DNA of 64,000 nucleotides from assembly GCF_025215495.1 (NCBI RefSeq), contig NZ_CP104302.1, positions 3,162,001 through 3,226,000 on the forward strand. Reading direction: 5' to 3'. Position 1 is the stretch's first letter, and each line of letters begins with the position of its first letter. Shown piece after piece: positions 19,928-28,601 of the stretch. Below the pieces are notes generated by a model, which saw only the letters and a program-made list of their open reading frames with translations, made no database searches and was not told the DNA's origin. Both the position numbers and the translations under genes were made by a program. Origin of the DNA: Mycolicibacterium brumae. GTDB taxonomy: Bacteria > Actinomycetota > Actinomycetes > Mycobacteriales > Mycobacteriaceae.

Positions 19928-20776
19928 GTGGCAGCGACGGTCTTGGACGGCAAAGCGACCCGCGACGAGATCTTCGTCGACCTCACTCGCCGGGTGGCGG
20001 CGCTGACCGCCGACGGCCGCACCCCGGGGCTGGGCACCATCCTGGTCGGCGACGATCCCGGCTCGCAGGCCTACGTGCGCGGCAAGCACTCCGACTGCGC
20101 GAAGGTCGGCATCAACTCGATCCGTCGGGACCTGCCCGCCGACATCACCACCGACCAGCTCAACGCCGTCATCGACGAGCTCAACGCCGACCCGGCCTGC
20201 ACCGGCTACATCGTGCAACTGCCGCTGCCGAAACACCTGGACGAGAACGCCGCGCTGGAGCGCATCGACCCGGACAAGGACGCCGACGGGCTGCACCCGA
20301 CGAACCTGGGCCGGCTGGTGCTGGGCAAGGACGCCCCGCTGCCGTGCACGCCGCGCGGCATCGTCGCGCTGCTGCGCCGCTTCGAGGTGCCGATCGCCGG
20401 TGCGCACGTAGTGGTGATCGGGCGCGGTGTGACCGTCGGCCGGCCGCTGGGCCTGCTGCTCACCCGCCGCAGCGAGAACGCCACCGTCACGCTGTGCCAC
20501 ACCGGCACCCGTGACCTGGAATCGCTGACCCGCCAGGCCGACATCGTGGTGGCCGCCGTCGGCGTGCCGCACCTGGTGACCGCCGACATGCTGAAACCGG
20601 GCGCCGCCGTCGTCGACGTCGGCGTGTCACGGGTCGACGGCAAGCTCACCGGGGATCTGCACCCGTCGGTGTGGGAGGTGGCCGGACACGTGTCCCCCAA
20701 CCCGGGCGGTGTCGGCCCGCTGACCCGGGCGTTCCTGCTGACCAACGTCGTCGAACGGGCGGAGTCGCAGGCGTGA
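19928..20776 (+). CDS. folD: Bifunctional methylenetetrahydrofolate dehydrogenase/cyclohydrolase
   Basis: 282 aa NADP-dependent enzyme that interconverts 5,10-methylene-, methenyl- and 10-formyl-tetrahydrofolate in the cytoplasm. Seen: [14 protein letters not shown] with the catalytic Lys, [20 protein letters not shown], the Rossmann word [17 protein letters not shown], and the C-terminal [17 protein letters not shown]. The GTG at 19928 (VAATVLDGK) is chosen because it lines up with the start of M. tuberculosis FolD; ATG at 19919 is an in-frame alternative. The gene is divergent from the FHA-ABC transporter and its stop overlaps the DUF3017 start. Confidence 0.96.
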   Translation: MAATVLDGKATRDEIFVDLTRRVAALTADGRTPGLGTILVGDDPGSQAYVRGKHSDCAKVGINSIRRDLPADITTDQLNAVIDELNADPACTGYIVQLPLPKHLDENAALERIDPDKDADGLHPTNLGRLVLGKDAPLPCTPRGIVALLRRFEVPIAGAHVVVIGRGVTVGRPLGLLLTRRSENATVTLCHTGTRDLESLTRQADIVVAAVGVPHLVTADMLKPGAAVVDVGVSRVDGKLTGDLHPSVWEVAGHVSPNPGGVGPLTRAFLLTNVVERAESQA

Positions 20777-21054
20777 ACTGGCAGGCCGAGGCGCGCGCCC
20801 AATGGCCGATCCTGACCGTGTTCGGGATCTTCGTCGGCGCGTTCGCCTTGGTCGCCGTCGGGTTCTGGCGGCGCGGGGCGCTGCTCATCGGCATCGGGGT
20901 GGCGGTGGCCGCGGCGTTTCGGCTGGTGCTCTCCGATGAGACCGCAGGGTTGCTGGTGGTGCGCGCCAAACCGCTGGACTTCGCCACCATGGTGACCGCG
21001 GCGGCGGCCATGATGCACATCGCAGCCACCATCGACCCGCTCGGCACCAACTAG
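20773..21054 (+). CDS. DUF3017 small membrane protein
   Basis: 93 aa protein with three hydrophobic segments (about residues 11-30, 33-52 and 66-85) separated by short polar turns. It starts at GTG 20773 within the folD stop (GTGA), so it is translationally coupled to folD, as is Rv3355c in M. tuberculosis. No function is known for this actinobacterial family; no catalytic residues are evident. Confidence 0.85.
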   Translation: MNWQAEARAQWPILTVFGIFVGAFALVAVGFWRRGALLIGIGVAVAAAFRLVLSDETAGLLVVRAKPLDFATMVTAAAAMMHIAATIDPLGTN

Positions 21055-22631
21055 AGCAGCACCACCATGAGCTGCGCGACGAACACCTTGGCGATCATCG
21101 ACACCGGGAACAACACCGCGTAGCCGAGCGCCAGCCGCTGGTCGGGCACCTTGCCGTAGGCGTAGGCGTAGGGCGCCGGGTTCAGCTGGGACCCGGTCAG
21201 CCCGCCAAGAGCGCGCGCGGTGCCGAACTTCAGCACCGTGCGCAGCCCGACCACGCAGATCAGCGCGTGCGTCACGGCCAGCACCAGGCCGAGCGCCACC
21301 AGCGCCACACCATTGTCCGCCAGCGCGGCCAGCAGCCCGCCGCCGGCGCTCAGCCCGACCGCGGACAGGAACACCAGCAGGCTGAACTGGTTGAGCGTGT
21401 TGGCGACGTTGCCGGGCAGCGTCCAGATGATCGGCCCGGTGCGCCCGATCGCGCCCAGCACCAGCCCGAGCACCAGCGGCGCGGTCGCGGTGCCCAACGC
21501 CAGGACTCCCCCGCCGGGCAACGGGATCTGCGCGAACGCCAGCACCAACCCGAGCGCCAGGCCCAACCCCAGCCCGACGCCGTTGATATCGCCCGCGGTG
21601 CGCTCGGAGTCCCCCAGCGCGGTGGTGATCTCCGGCAGCGCGGTGCGGGCGGCGGTGACCCGCAGCCGGTCGCCACTGGCCAGGACAAGGTCGGGAGTGG
21701 CGATGATGTCGACGTCGCCGCGGCGGACCCGGGACACCACCGCGTCGAAACGCTCCTCCATCCGCAGCTCGTGCAGCGGCCGCCCGACGTAGCGCGGATT
21801 GGACAGGGTGATGCGGCGGAAGTCGATCTCGTGGCGGTCCAGCCACGGCTCGTCGGCGACCGGGCGGCCGAGATCGGCGATCAGCCGCTGCACGGCGTCG
21901 GCGCGCGCGGTGACGGTCAGCAGGTCCCCGTCGGCCAGCGCCTCGGCGTCGTGCGCGACGACGGTCCGCCCGGCCCGGGTCAGCCGGGACACCACGGCCT
22001 GATAGCGCTCGTCGAGGCCGTGCACGGTGAGCCCGGGGTCGCCGACGATGGCCAGCGTGCGCACCACGATCGGCTCAACCTTCTGCTGGTCTTCCGGCGT
22101 GGGTTTGCGCCGGCCCGCGGAGATCAGGTACGCGCAGGCCAGGATGGTCAGCAGCACGGTGATCGGGTAGGCGACGGCGTAGCCGATGGCCGGCTCCACC
22201 GGTGGGACGCCGTCGACGGCGAGTTGGCCCTGCACCGCGCCGAGGGCCGCGGTCGCGGTGCCGGCGCCCGAGAACGCCCCCGCGATGGTGGGGATGTCCA
22301 GGCCCAGCGCGCGGCCGGCGGCCAGCCCGGCGCCGGCCATCGCGACGATCGCCAGCAGCGACACCAGCACCGGCTTCCAGCCCGTGCGCAGCGCGTTGAC
22401 GAACGACGGTCCGGCCGCGATCCCGACCATGTAGCAGAACACGCACAGCGACAGCGACGTGACGATCGGCGGCAGCGCGACGTCGGGCTCGGCGGCGGCC
22501 AGCGCCAACGCCACGAACAGCGCGCCCGCCGGCCCGAAAGACACCGGGCCGAAGCGGATTCGGCCGAACAGGCTGCCGACGCCGACGCAGACGAACAGGG
22601 TGAGCAGGGGGCTTTCGACGAACCACCGCAT
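21051..22631 (-). CDS. AspT/YidE-type membrane transporter with TrkA-C domains
   Basis: 526 aa protein built as two halves of membrane helices around a cytoplasmic core. Residues 1-170 have about five helices with AFSGAGTATAALGAVQG and a GYAVAYP word, residues about 190-345 hold two TrkA-C-like regulatory segments (DGDLLTVTARADAVQRL and SGDRLRVTAARTALPEI), and residues 355-526 repeat the helical domain with QFSLLVFLSAVGLSAGGG and GSQLNPAPYAYAYG. This is the Asp:Ala exchanger superfamily layout. The substrate cannot be told. Its stop overlaps the DUF3017 stop region by 4 bp, convergently. Confidence 0.85.
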   Translation of the reverse strand: MRWFVESPLLTLFVCVGVGSLFGRIRFGPVSFGPAGALFVALALAAAEPDVALPPIVTSLSLCVFCYMVGIAAGPSFVNALRTGWKPVLVSLLAIVAMAGAGLAAGRALGLDIPTIAGAFSGAGTATAALGAVQGQLAVDGVPPVEPAIGYAVAYPITVLLTILACAYLISAGRRKPTPEDQQKVEPIVVRTLAIVGDPGLTVHGLDERYQAVVSRLTRAGRTVVAHDAEALADGDLLTVTARADAVQRLIADLGRPVADEPWLDRHEIDFRRITLSNPRYVGRPLHELRMEERFDAVVSRVRRGDVDIIATPDLVLASGDRLRVTAARTALPEITTALGDSERTAGDINGVGLGLGLALGLVLAFAQIPLPGGGVLALGTATAPLVLGLVLGAIGRTGPIIWTLPGNVANTLNQFSLLVFLSAVGLSAGGGLLAALADNGVALVALGLVLAVTHALICVVGLRTVLKFGTARALGGLTGSQLNPAPYAYAYGKVPDQRLALGYAVLFPVSMIAKVFVAQLMVVLL

Positions 22632-22730
22632 TGTCGCTCCGTCGGCCGAGGGACCGTGACGGGAGCATCACATCACATCCTGCGGACCGGTGCTGGTTAT
22701 CCGCGAGCGGCTGCTGGGATCATCGTCGCC

Positions 22731-23195
22731 ATGTTCAACGTGCTGTTCTACTCACCCCGGATCGCGCCCAACACCGGCAACGCGATCCGGATGGTGGCCG
22801 GCACCGGGGCGCAGCTGCATCTGGTCGAGCCGCTGGGCTTCGACCTGTCCGAGCCGAAGCTGCGTCGGGCCGGACTGGACTACCACGACCTGGCGTCGGT
22901 GACGGTGCACCCGTCGCTGCCGGCGGCCTGGTCGGCGCTACTGCCCGCGCGGGTGTTCGCGTTCACCGCGCACGCCCGCACCCGGTTCACCGATATCGCC
23001 TACCGCCCCGGCGACGTGCTGATGTTCGGCCCGGAACCGACCGGGCTGGACGCCGAGACGTTGGCCGACGAGCACATCACCGCCACCGTGCGGATCCCGA
23101 TGCTGGCCGGCCGCCGGTCGCTGAACCTGTCGAACGCCGCGGCGGTGGCGACCTATGAGGCCTGGCGGCAGCAGGGTTTCGCCGGCGCGGTGTGA
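22731..23195 (+). CDS. trmL: tRNA (cytidine/uridine-2'-O-)-methyltransferase, SPOUT family
   Basis: 154 aa SpoU/TrmL-type enzyme that 2'-O-methylates the wobble base of certain leucine tRNAs. It has the compact SPOUT form: FYSPRIAPNTGNAIRM at the N-terminus (motif 1 Asn and Arg), LMFGPEPTGLD (motif 2) and VRIPMLAGRRSLNLSNAAAVATYEAW (motif 3, the SAM knot). It is the gene called spoU (Rv3366) in M. tuberculosis. ATG at 22731 lies directly before the conserved first strand. Confidence 0.92.
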   Translation: MFNVLFYSPRIAPNTGNAIRMVAGTGAQLHLVEPLGFDLSEPKLRRAGLDYHDLASVTVHPSLPAAWSALLPARVFAFTAHARTRFTDIAYRPGDVLMFGPEPTGLDAETLADEHITATVRIPMLAGRRSLNLSNAAAVATYEAWRQQGFAGAV

Positions 23196-23198
23196 GGG

Positions 23199-23843
23199 TT
23201 ACCAGTTGTTCCAGTGGCTGAGCTGCTCGGCGGGCAGCCGGGCGGCCTTCTTGAAGTCGACGCCTTTGGTGTAGGCGATCGGGAACATCCCGCCCTGGAC
23301 GTAGCGGTCATACGGGATGCCGAGCAGTTCGGCGGCTTGACGCTCACCGTCGCCGATCAGGTGCAGCGTGGTCCACGCCGAGCCGAGCCCGCGGGCCCGC
23401 AGCGCCAGCATGAAACTCCACACCGCGGGCAGCAGTGAGCCCCACAGCCCGGCGCTCATCCCGGCCTCCAGCCCCTCCGGGCGCCCCTCGACGCACGGGA
23501 TCATCAGCACCGGGGCCTTCTCGAAGTTCTCGTTGAGGTACGTCGAGGAGTTGCGCACCCGGACCATCTGCTGGTCACGCTGCTCGTCGCGGGTGGCGGC
23601 CAACCCCTTCGCCAGGTACGGAGTGGCGTTGACCCGGTAGATGTCGGCCAGCGCCTTCTTCTTCTCCGCGTCGTCGACGAAAACCCATTGCCAGCCTTGG
23701 GCATTGGACCCGGTCGGGGCCTGCAACGCGATGTCCAGGCATTCCATCAGCACCTCGCGCGGCACCGGGCGGTCGAAGTCCAGTCGTTTGCGCACCGAGC
23801 GGGTGGTGGTCAGCACTTCGTCGGGAGTCAATTCCAGGGCCAT
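23199..23843 (-). CDS. Nitroreductase family protein (Rv3368c-like)
   Basis: 214 aa FMN-dependent oxidoreductase with the nitroreductase fold. RSVRKRLDFDRPVP at the N-terminus binds the FMN phosphate; ALQAPTGSNAQGWQWVFV and GSAWTTLHLIGDGERQAAELLGIP are family landmarks. It ends 3 bp from the trmL stop in convergent orientation and is divergent from the split-barrel protein gene, 23 bp apart, exactly as Rv3368c and Rv3369 are arranged. The physiological substrate is unknown. Confidence 0.9.
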   Translation of the reverse strand: MALELTPDEVLTTTRSVRKRLDFDRPVPREVLMECLDIALQAPTGSNAQGWQWVFVDDAEKKKALADIYRVNATPYLAKGLAATRDEQRDQQMVRVRNSSTYLNENFEKAPVLMIPCVEGRPEGLEAGMSAGLWGSLLPAVWSFMLALRARGLGSAWTTLHLIGDGERQAAELLGIPYDRYVQGGMFPIAYTKGVDFKKAARLPAEQLSHWNNW

Positions 23844-23866
23844 GTCGCGAGACTACAGTCGTCGGC

Positions 23867-24277
23867 ATGGCCGCCGAATTGAATGACGAAGTCACCCAAC
23901 GTCTTACCGACGATCTGCACGGCTGGCTCACCACGGTGGCGAAATCCGGGCAGCCGGTCCCCCGCCTGGTCTGGTTCCTGTTGCAGGGGTCGGAGGTGGT
24001 GCTGTACTCGTACCCCGACGCCGCGAAGGTCCGCCATATCCGCAACAACCCGCGGGTGAGCCTGAATTTGGATTCCAACGGCGACGGCGGCGGGATCATC
24101 GTGGTCGGCGGGGTGGCGACGATCGACCCGGAACCGGTGGATCCGCGCACCGACGAGCCGTACTGGAACAAGTACGGCGCGGTGTCCGATATGTCCGGTC
24201 TCACCGAGCTGATGGGTGACCTGACCACCCGGATCCGGATCTCCATCGACAAGGTGTGGACCACCCCGACGGTGTAG
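23867..24277 (+). CDS. Pyridoxamine 5'-phosphate oxidase-like split beta-barrel protein (Rv3369-like)
   Basis: 136 aa protein of the flavin/deazaflavin (F420) oxidoreductase class B type. PRLVWFLLQGSEVVLYSYPDAAKVRHIRNNPRVSLNL has the typical strand-turn pattern in which a basic KxxHIRxNP word contacts the cofactor phosphate. Mycobacteria have many such proteins that use F420 or FMN; which one applies here cannot be read. The ATG at 23867 faces the nitroreductase start, so one short region serves both. Confidence 0.87.
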   Translation: MAAELNDEVTQRLTDDLHGWLTTVAKSGQPVPRLVWFLLQGSEVVLYSYPDAAKVRHIRNNPRVSLNLDSNGDGGGIIVVGGVATIDPEPVDPRTDEPYWNKYGAVSDMSGLTELMGDLTTRIRISIDKVWTTPTV

Positions 24278-24278
24278 C

Positions 24279-27200
24279 TCAGCGGAAATCCCGGGAGTGG
24301 GAGCCCACCGACAATTCCAGCGGGCTCATCCCGTCGGCGACGACGGTGACCGCGCCGCTGGCGTTCTGCACGATGCCGCGGATCAGCAGCGCCGACGCGG
24401 TCTGGGCCAGCCGCCGGTGCCGCGCCCACAGCCCCGGCGAGCACAGCACATTGACCATGCCGGTCTCGTCCTCCAGGTTGACGAAGGTGACCCCGCCCGC
24501 GGTGGCCGGGCGCTGCCGGTGGGTGACCGCGCCGGCCACCAGCACCCGAGAGCCGTCGGGAACGCCGAGCAGCCGGTCGGCGGCGATCACTCCGCGCTCG
24601 TCGAGCCCGGCGCGCAGAAATTCGGTGGGGAAACTGTCCGGGGACACCCCGGTGGCCCACACGTCGGCGGCGGCCAGCTCCAACCGGCTCATCCCGGGCA
24701 GGCTCGGCGCCGGCGCGGCGGTCCCCACGCCGGGCAGCCGGTCGGGGCGTTCGGCCGCCGCCGCGCCCGCCGCCCACAGCGCCTGCCGGCGGTCGGCGCC
24801 GAAGCAGGCCAGCGCGCCTGCGGTGGCCAGCGACTCGGTCTGGGCCACGCTGAGCTGGACCCGGCCGGTCAGATCCAGCAGCGAGCGAAACGGCCCATGG
24901 GCTTCGCGTTCAGCAGTCAGCCGATCCGCCAGGTCCTCGCCGATGTGGCGGACCGCGGCCAGCCCCAGCCGGACCTCCGTGCCGCGGTTCTCCAGCCCGG
25001 CGTGCGTACCGCTGGCGTTCACGCACGGGCCGTGCACCTTCACCCCGTGCCGACGGGCGTCGGCCACCAGGGACTGCGGCGAGTAGAAGCCCATCGGCTG
25101 GGCGCGCAGCAGCGCCGCGCAGAACGCCGCGGGGTGGTGCAGCTTGAGCCACGACGAGTAGAACACCAGCGAGGCGAAGCTCAGCGCGTGGCTTTCCGGG
25201 AAGCCGAAATTGGCGAAGGCCTCCAGCTTTTCGTAGATCCGCTCGGCCAGTTCGCCGGTGACGCCGTGCAGCCGCTGCATGCCCTCGAAGAACCGGCCGC
25301 GCAGTCGGCGCATCCGCTCGGCGGAACGTTTGGACCCCATCGCCCGGCGCAACTGGTCGGCCTCGGCGGCGCTGAACCCGGCGCAGTCCACCGCCAGTTG
25401 CATCAGCTGTTCCTGAAAAAGCGGGACCCCCAGGGTCCTCTTCAACGCCGGCTCCATGGACGGGTGATCGCAGACCACCGGGTCCAGCCCGTTGCGGCGA
25501 CGGATGTAGGGGTGCACCGAGCCGCCCTGGATCGGACCGGGTCGGATCAGCGCCACCTCCACCACCAGGTCGTAGAAGATCCGCGGTTTCAGCCGCGGCA
25601 GGGTGGCCATCTGGGCGCGGGATTCCACCTGGAACACCCCGACCGAATCGGCGCGCTGCAGCATTTCGTAGACCGCGGGTTCGCTCAGGTCCAGTTTGGC
25701 GAAGTCGACGTCGACGCCCTCGTGTTCGGCGACCAGGTCCTTGGCGTAGTGCAGCGCCGAGAGCATGCCCAGGCCGAGCAGATCGAACTTCACCAATCCG
25801 ATGGCCGCGCAGTCGTCTTTGTCCCACTGCAGCACGCTGCGGTTCTCCATCCGGGCCCATTCCACCGGGCAGACGTCGGCGATGGGCCGGTCACAGATCA
25901 CCATGCCGCCGGAGTGGATGCCCAGATGCCTCGGCAGTCCCCGGAGTTGGCCGGCCAGCTCCAGCACCTGATCCGGGATGCCCTCGGTGTCTTTGGCCTC
26001 GCCGCCCCAGCGGCTGACCTGCTTGCTCCAGGCGTCCTGTTGCCCTTGGGAGAACCCCAGCGCGCGGGCCATGTCCCGCACCGCGCTGCGCCCGCGGTAG
26101 GTGATGACGTTGGCGACCTGCGCGGCGTGGTCTCGGCCGTAGCGCGAGTAGACGTACTGGATGACCTCTTCGCGACGGTCGGATTCGATGTCGATGTCGA
26201 TGTCCGGCGGTCCGTCGCGGGCCGGGGACAGGAACCGTTCGAACAGCAACTCGTTGCGGATCGGGTCGACCGCGGTGACCCCGAGCGCGTAGCAGACCGC
26301 GGAGTTGGCCGCCGAGCCCCGACCCTGGCACATGATGTCGCGCTCGCCGCAGAACGCGACGATGTCGTGCACCACCAGGAAGTAGCCGGGGAAACCGAGG
26401 GCGGCGATGATGTCGAGTTCCCGATCGATCTGGGCGTAGGGCTGCGGGGCGGATGCCCGCGGCCCGTAACGGCGGGCCGCGCCCTCGTCGACCAGTCGGC
26501 GCAGCCAGCTGTCCTCGGTGTGGCCAGCGGGAACCTCGAACGGCGGCAGCCGCGGCGCGATCAGCGCCAGCCCGAAGGCGCACTGCTCCCCCAGTTCCGC
26601 GGCGGCGGTGACGATTTCGGTCCCGAACAGGGCGGCCATCTCATCGCCGGAGCGCAGGTGCGCGCCGCCGAGCGGGGCCAGCCAGCCGGCGGCGGACTCC
26701 AGGGACTCGCGGGCCCGGATGGCGCCCATGGCCGCGGCCAGCCGTCCCCGGTCCGGGGTGGCGAAATGCGCTCCGGTGGCCGCGATGACCCCGACCCCGA
26801 ACCTCGGGGCGAGCGCGGCCAGCGCGGCGTTGTCCTCGTCGTCGCGAGGCTGACCGCGATGGGTCAACTCGACGCTGACCCGCGCCGCGCCGAACCGGTC
26901 GACCAGATCGGCCAGCGCGGCGGCCGCGGCGTCCGGGCCGCCGGCTGCCAGCGCCGCGCGGACGTGTCCCTTGCGGCAGCCGGTGAGGATGTGCCAATGC
27001 CCGCCGGCCACCTCGGTCAGGGTGTCGAAGTCATAGCGCGGCTTGCCCTTGGACCCACCGGACAGGTGCGCGGCGGAAATCTGCCGGGACAGCCGCCGGT
27101 AGCCCTCCGGGTCGCGGGTCAGCACCAGCAGATGCGGACCCGGCGGGTCGGGGGCGTCGGTGCGCTCGGACGGCCCGGGGTCCAGCGACAGTTCGGCCCC

Positions 27201-27533
27201 GAACACCGTCGGCAGTCCCACCTCGCGGGCGGCCTCGGCCAGCCGGACCACCCCGTACAGGCCGTCGTGGTCGGTCAGCGCCAGCGCCCGCAGTCCCAGC
27301 CGGGCCGCCTCGGCCGCCAGTTCCTCCGGCGAGCTGGCCCCGTCCAGGAAGCTGTAGGCCGAGTGCGCGTGCAGTTCGGCGTACGGAACCCGGCCGGCTC
27401 GCGGAGCGCGGGGTTGGGGTTCGGGCCGGGCGGCCGAGGTCAGCGGCAGCCCCGCGCGCCGGACCTCGGGGGGCTTCCCGTCGAGCACCCGGCGCATCTC
27501 CGCCCAGGTCGGCGGCCCGTTGTGCCATCCCAT
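24279..27533 (-). CDS. dnaE2: Error-prone DNA polymerase III alpha subunit DnaE2
   Basis: 1084 aa C-family polymerase of the mycobacterial mutasome; with ImuA' and ImuB it performs damage-induced translesion synthesis. An N-terminal PHP domain starts at YAELHAHSAYSFLDGASSPEEL (near residue 51). The catalytic acidic triplet is in PDIDIDIESDRREEVI (near 444), followed by the finger and (HhH)2/OB regions ending TFVNLEDETGMVNVLCSP. It is shorter than replicative DnaE1, as expected. ATG at 27533; the LexA box starts 13 bp upstream of it, so SOS induction is direct. The stop lies 1 bp from the neighbour's stop. Confidence 0.96.
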   Translation of the reverse strand: MGWHNGPPTWAEMRRVLDGKPPEVRRAGLPLTSAARPEPQPRAPRAGRVPYAELHAHSAYSFLDGASSPEELAAEAARLGLRALALTDHDGLYGVVRLAEAAREVGLPTVFGAELSLDPGPSERTDAPDPPGPHLLVLTRDPEGYRRLSRQISAAHLSGGSKGKPRYDFDTLTEVAGGHWHILTGCRKGHVRAALAAGGPDAAAAALADLVDRFGAARVSVELTHRGQPRDDEDNAALAALAPRFGVGVIAATGAHFATPDRGRLAAAMGAIRARESLESAAGWLAPLGGAHLRSGDEMAALFGTEIVTAAAELGEQCAFGLALIAPRLPPFEVPAGHTEDSWLRRLVDEGAARRYGPRASAPQPYAQIDRELDIIAALGFPGYFLVVHDIVAFCGERDIMCQGRGSAANSAVCYALGVTAVDPIRNELLFERFLSPARDGPPDIDIDIESDRREEVIQYVYSRYGRDHAAQVANVITYRGRSAVRDMARALGFSQGQQDAWSKQVSRWGGEAKDTEGIPDQVLELAGQLRGLPRHLGIHSGGMVICDRPIADVCPVEWARMENRSVLQWDKDDCAAIGLVKFDLLGLGMLSALHYAKDLVAEHEGVDVDFAKLDLSEPAVYEMLQRADSVGVFQVESRAQMATLPRLKPRIFYDLVVEVALIRPGPIQGGSVHPYIRRRNGLDPVVCDHPSMEPALKRTLGVPLFQEQLMQLAVDCAGFSAAEADQLRRAMGSKRSAERMRRLRGRFFEGMQRLHGVTGELAERIYEKLEAFANFGFPESHALSFASLVFYSSWLKLHHPAAFCAALLRAQPMGFYSPQSLVADARRHGVKVHGPCVNASGTHAGLENRGTEVRLGLAAVRHIGEDLADRLTAEREAHGPFRSLLDLTGRVQLSVAQTESLATAGALACFGADRRQALWAAGAAAAERPDRLPGVGTAAPAPSLPGMSRLELAAADVWATGVSPDSFPTEFLRAGLDERGVIAADRLLGVPDGSRVLVAGAVTHRQRPATAGGVTFVNLEDETGMVNVLCSPGLWARHRRLAQTASALLIRGIVQNASGAVTVVADGMSPLELSVGSHSRDFR

Positions 27534-27545
27534 CCGAACAGTTTA

Positions 27546-27561
27546 TCGAACAAATGTTCTA
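27546..27561. promoter_or_regulatory. LexA (SOS) box upstream of dnaE2
   Basis: TCGAAC-AAAT-GTTCTA matches the mycobacterial SOS box TCGAAC-N4-GTTCGA at 11 of 12 defined positions. It lies 13 bp in front of the dnaE2 ATG, so LexA binding should block transcription initiation. The repeat array begins about 55 bp further upstream. Confidence 0.92.
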
Positions 27562-27617
27562 GTTGATGAGGATGTGTGGCCCGGATCTCGAGCGCTCAGG
27601 GGTGGGGCGCGGCTCGA

Positions 27618-27996
27618 GTGAAGGCTCATGGACGCCAGTGAGACCGGCGGCGGGCCCGGTCATCGAGTGAGGAACCAGGTACGTCAGTGAGACGTGAGGG
27701 CGGCGGCCCTCATCGAGCGAGGAACCACGGACGCCAGTGAGACGCCAGGGATGCCAGTGAGACGTGACGGCGGGGCCGGTCATCGAGTGAGAATCTAGGG
27801 ACACGTCGTTCGAGTAACCCCCACCCGTATTTCTCACTCAACGCAGATCGCCGCCCTCACGTCTCACCGAGCTACCTCAGTTCTCAAACGCCTACCTGAC
27901 GCCTCACTCGATGAGCGACCCCGCCACCAGTTCTCACAAGCCGCCATCACGCCTCACTCGATAGACCACCTCGCCAAACGCCTCCCCGCCCCTCAC
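27618..27996. repeat. Helically phased palindromic GTGAG/CTCAC array A (upstream of dnaE2)
   Basis: This fills most of the 549-bp gap between dnaE2 and the SRPBCC gene. GTGAG-type pentamers start at 27667, 27687, 27717 (GCGAG), 27737, 27757 and 27787; mirrored CTCAC/CTCAA words start at 27833, 27863, 27883, 27903, 27933 and 27953. Spacings are 20,30,20,20,30, then 46, then 30,20,20,30,20. Pentamers 1, 3 and 6 of the left half sit in CATCGAGTGAG-like boxes, the others in CAGTGAGAC. Weaker extra units lie at 27618, 27638 and 27992. The dyad centre (about 27812) carries ACACGTCGTTCGAG. No credible ORF is present. Confidence 0.9.
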
Positions 27997-28082
27997 TCGA
28001 CACGCCAAAGAACGGCCGCAAAGCCGCGCCCGGCAACCCACCCCCTGGCAACCCGCGGCAAAACGTGGCAAGAATTGGGGTG

Positions 28083-28553
28083 ATGTCCCCCGAACAGATC
28101 TCCGCAACCCGAAACATCCCCGCCCCCGCCGCCGACATCTTCGCGATCCTGGCCGATCCGGCGCGCCACCACGACACCGAACCCAGTGACTGGGTCCGCG
28201 AAGCCGTCGACGCCGAGCCGATCACCGCCGTCGGGCAGACCTTCAACATGAACATGTACCTGCAGCAGATCGGCGGCGCGTACGTGATGGAGAACCTGGT
28301 GAGCGTCTTCGAGCCGGACCGGGCGATCGCCTGGCGCCCCGGCATGGTGGGGCCCGACGGGACCGCCACCCCGGGCGGCTGGCAGTGGCGTTACGACCTG
28401 ACCCCGGGCGACGGCGAAACCGAGGTCACCCTGACCTACGACTGGTCCGAGGCCACCCCGGAGGCCCGCGCCAACGTCCCGCAGTGGCCGCCGTTCCCAC
28501 AGTCCTATCTGGAGAAGTCGCTGGCCGCGCTGGAACGCGCCGCCACCAGCTGA
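28083..28553 (+). CDS. SRPBCC (START-like) family protein
   Basis: 156 aa protein of the polyketide-cyclase/START-like fold, a hydrophobic-pocket domain. Typical signs are the N-terminal SATRNIPAPAADIFAILADPARHHD and the C-terminal EVTLTYDWSEATPEAR and QSYLEKSLAALERA helix. ATG at 28083 is chosen; GTG at 28065 is an in-frame alternative. A second, broken copy follows 48 bp later. Ligand and function are unknown. Confidence 0.85.
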   Translation: MSPEQISATRNIPAPAADIFAILADPARHHDTEPSDWVREAVDAEPITAVGQTFNMNMYLQQIGGAYVMENLVSVFEPDRAIAWRPGMVGPDGTATPGGWQWRYDLTPGDGETEVTLTYDWSEATPEARANVPQWPPFPQSYLEKSLAALERAATS

Positions 28554-28601
28554 ACCCACCCGACGGTGGCGCCCGAGGTCCCCGGGCACAACAATGGTGC
28601 G

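Noticed and set aside
27559..27837. 92-codon minus-strand ORF inside array A, and similar ORFs at 42775-43022
   Set aside because: Their translations only mirror the repeat words (SLTGV, SLDEG, HFSVDG types), have no ribosome site and no family resemblance; the DNA-level palindrome explains them.
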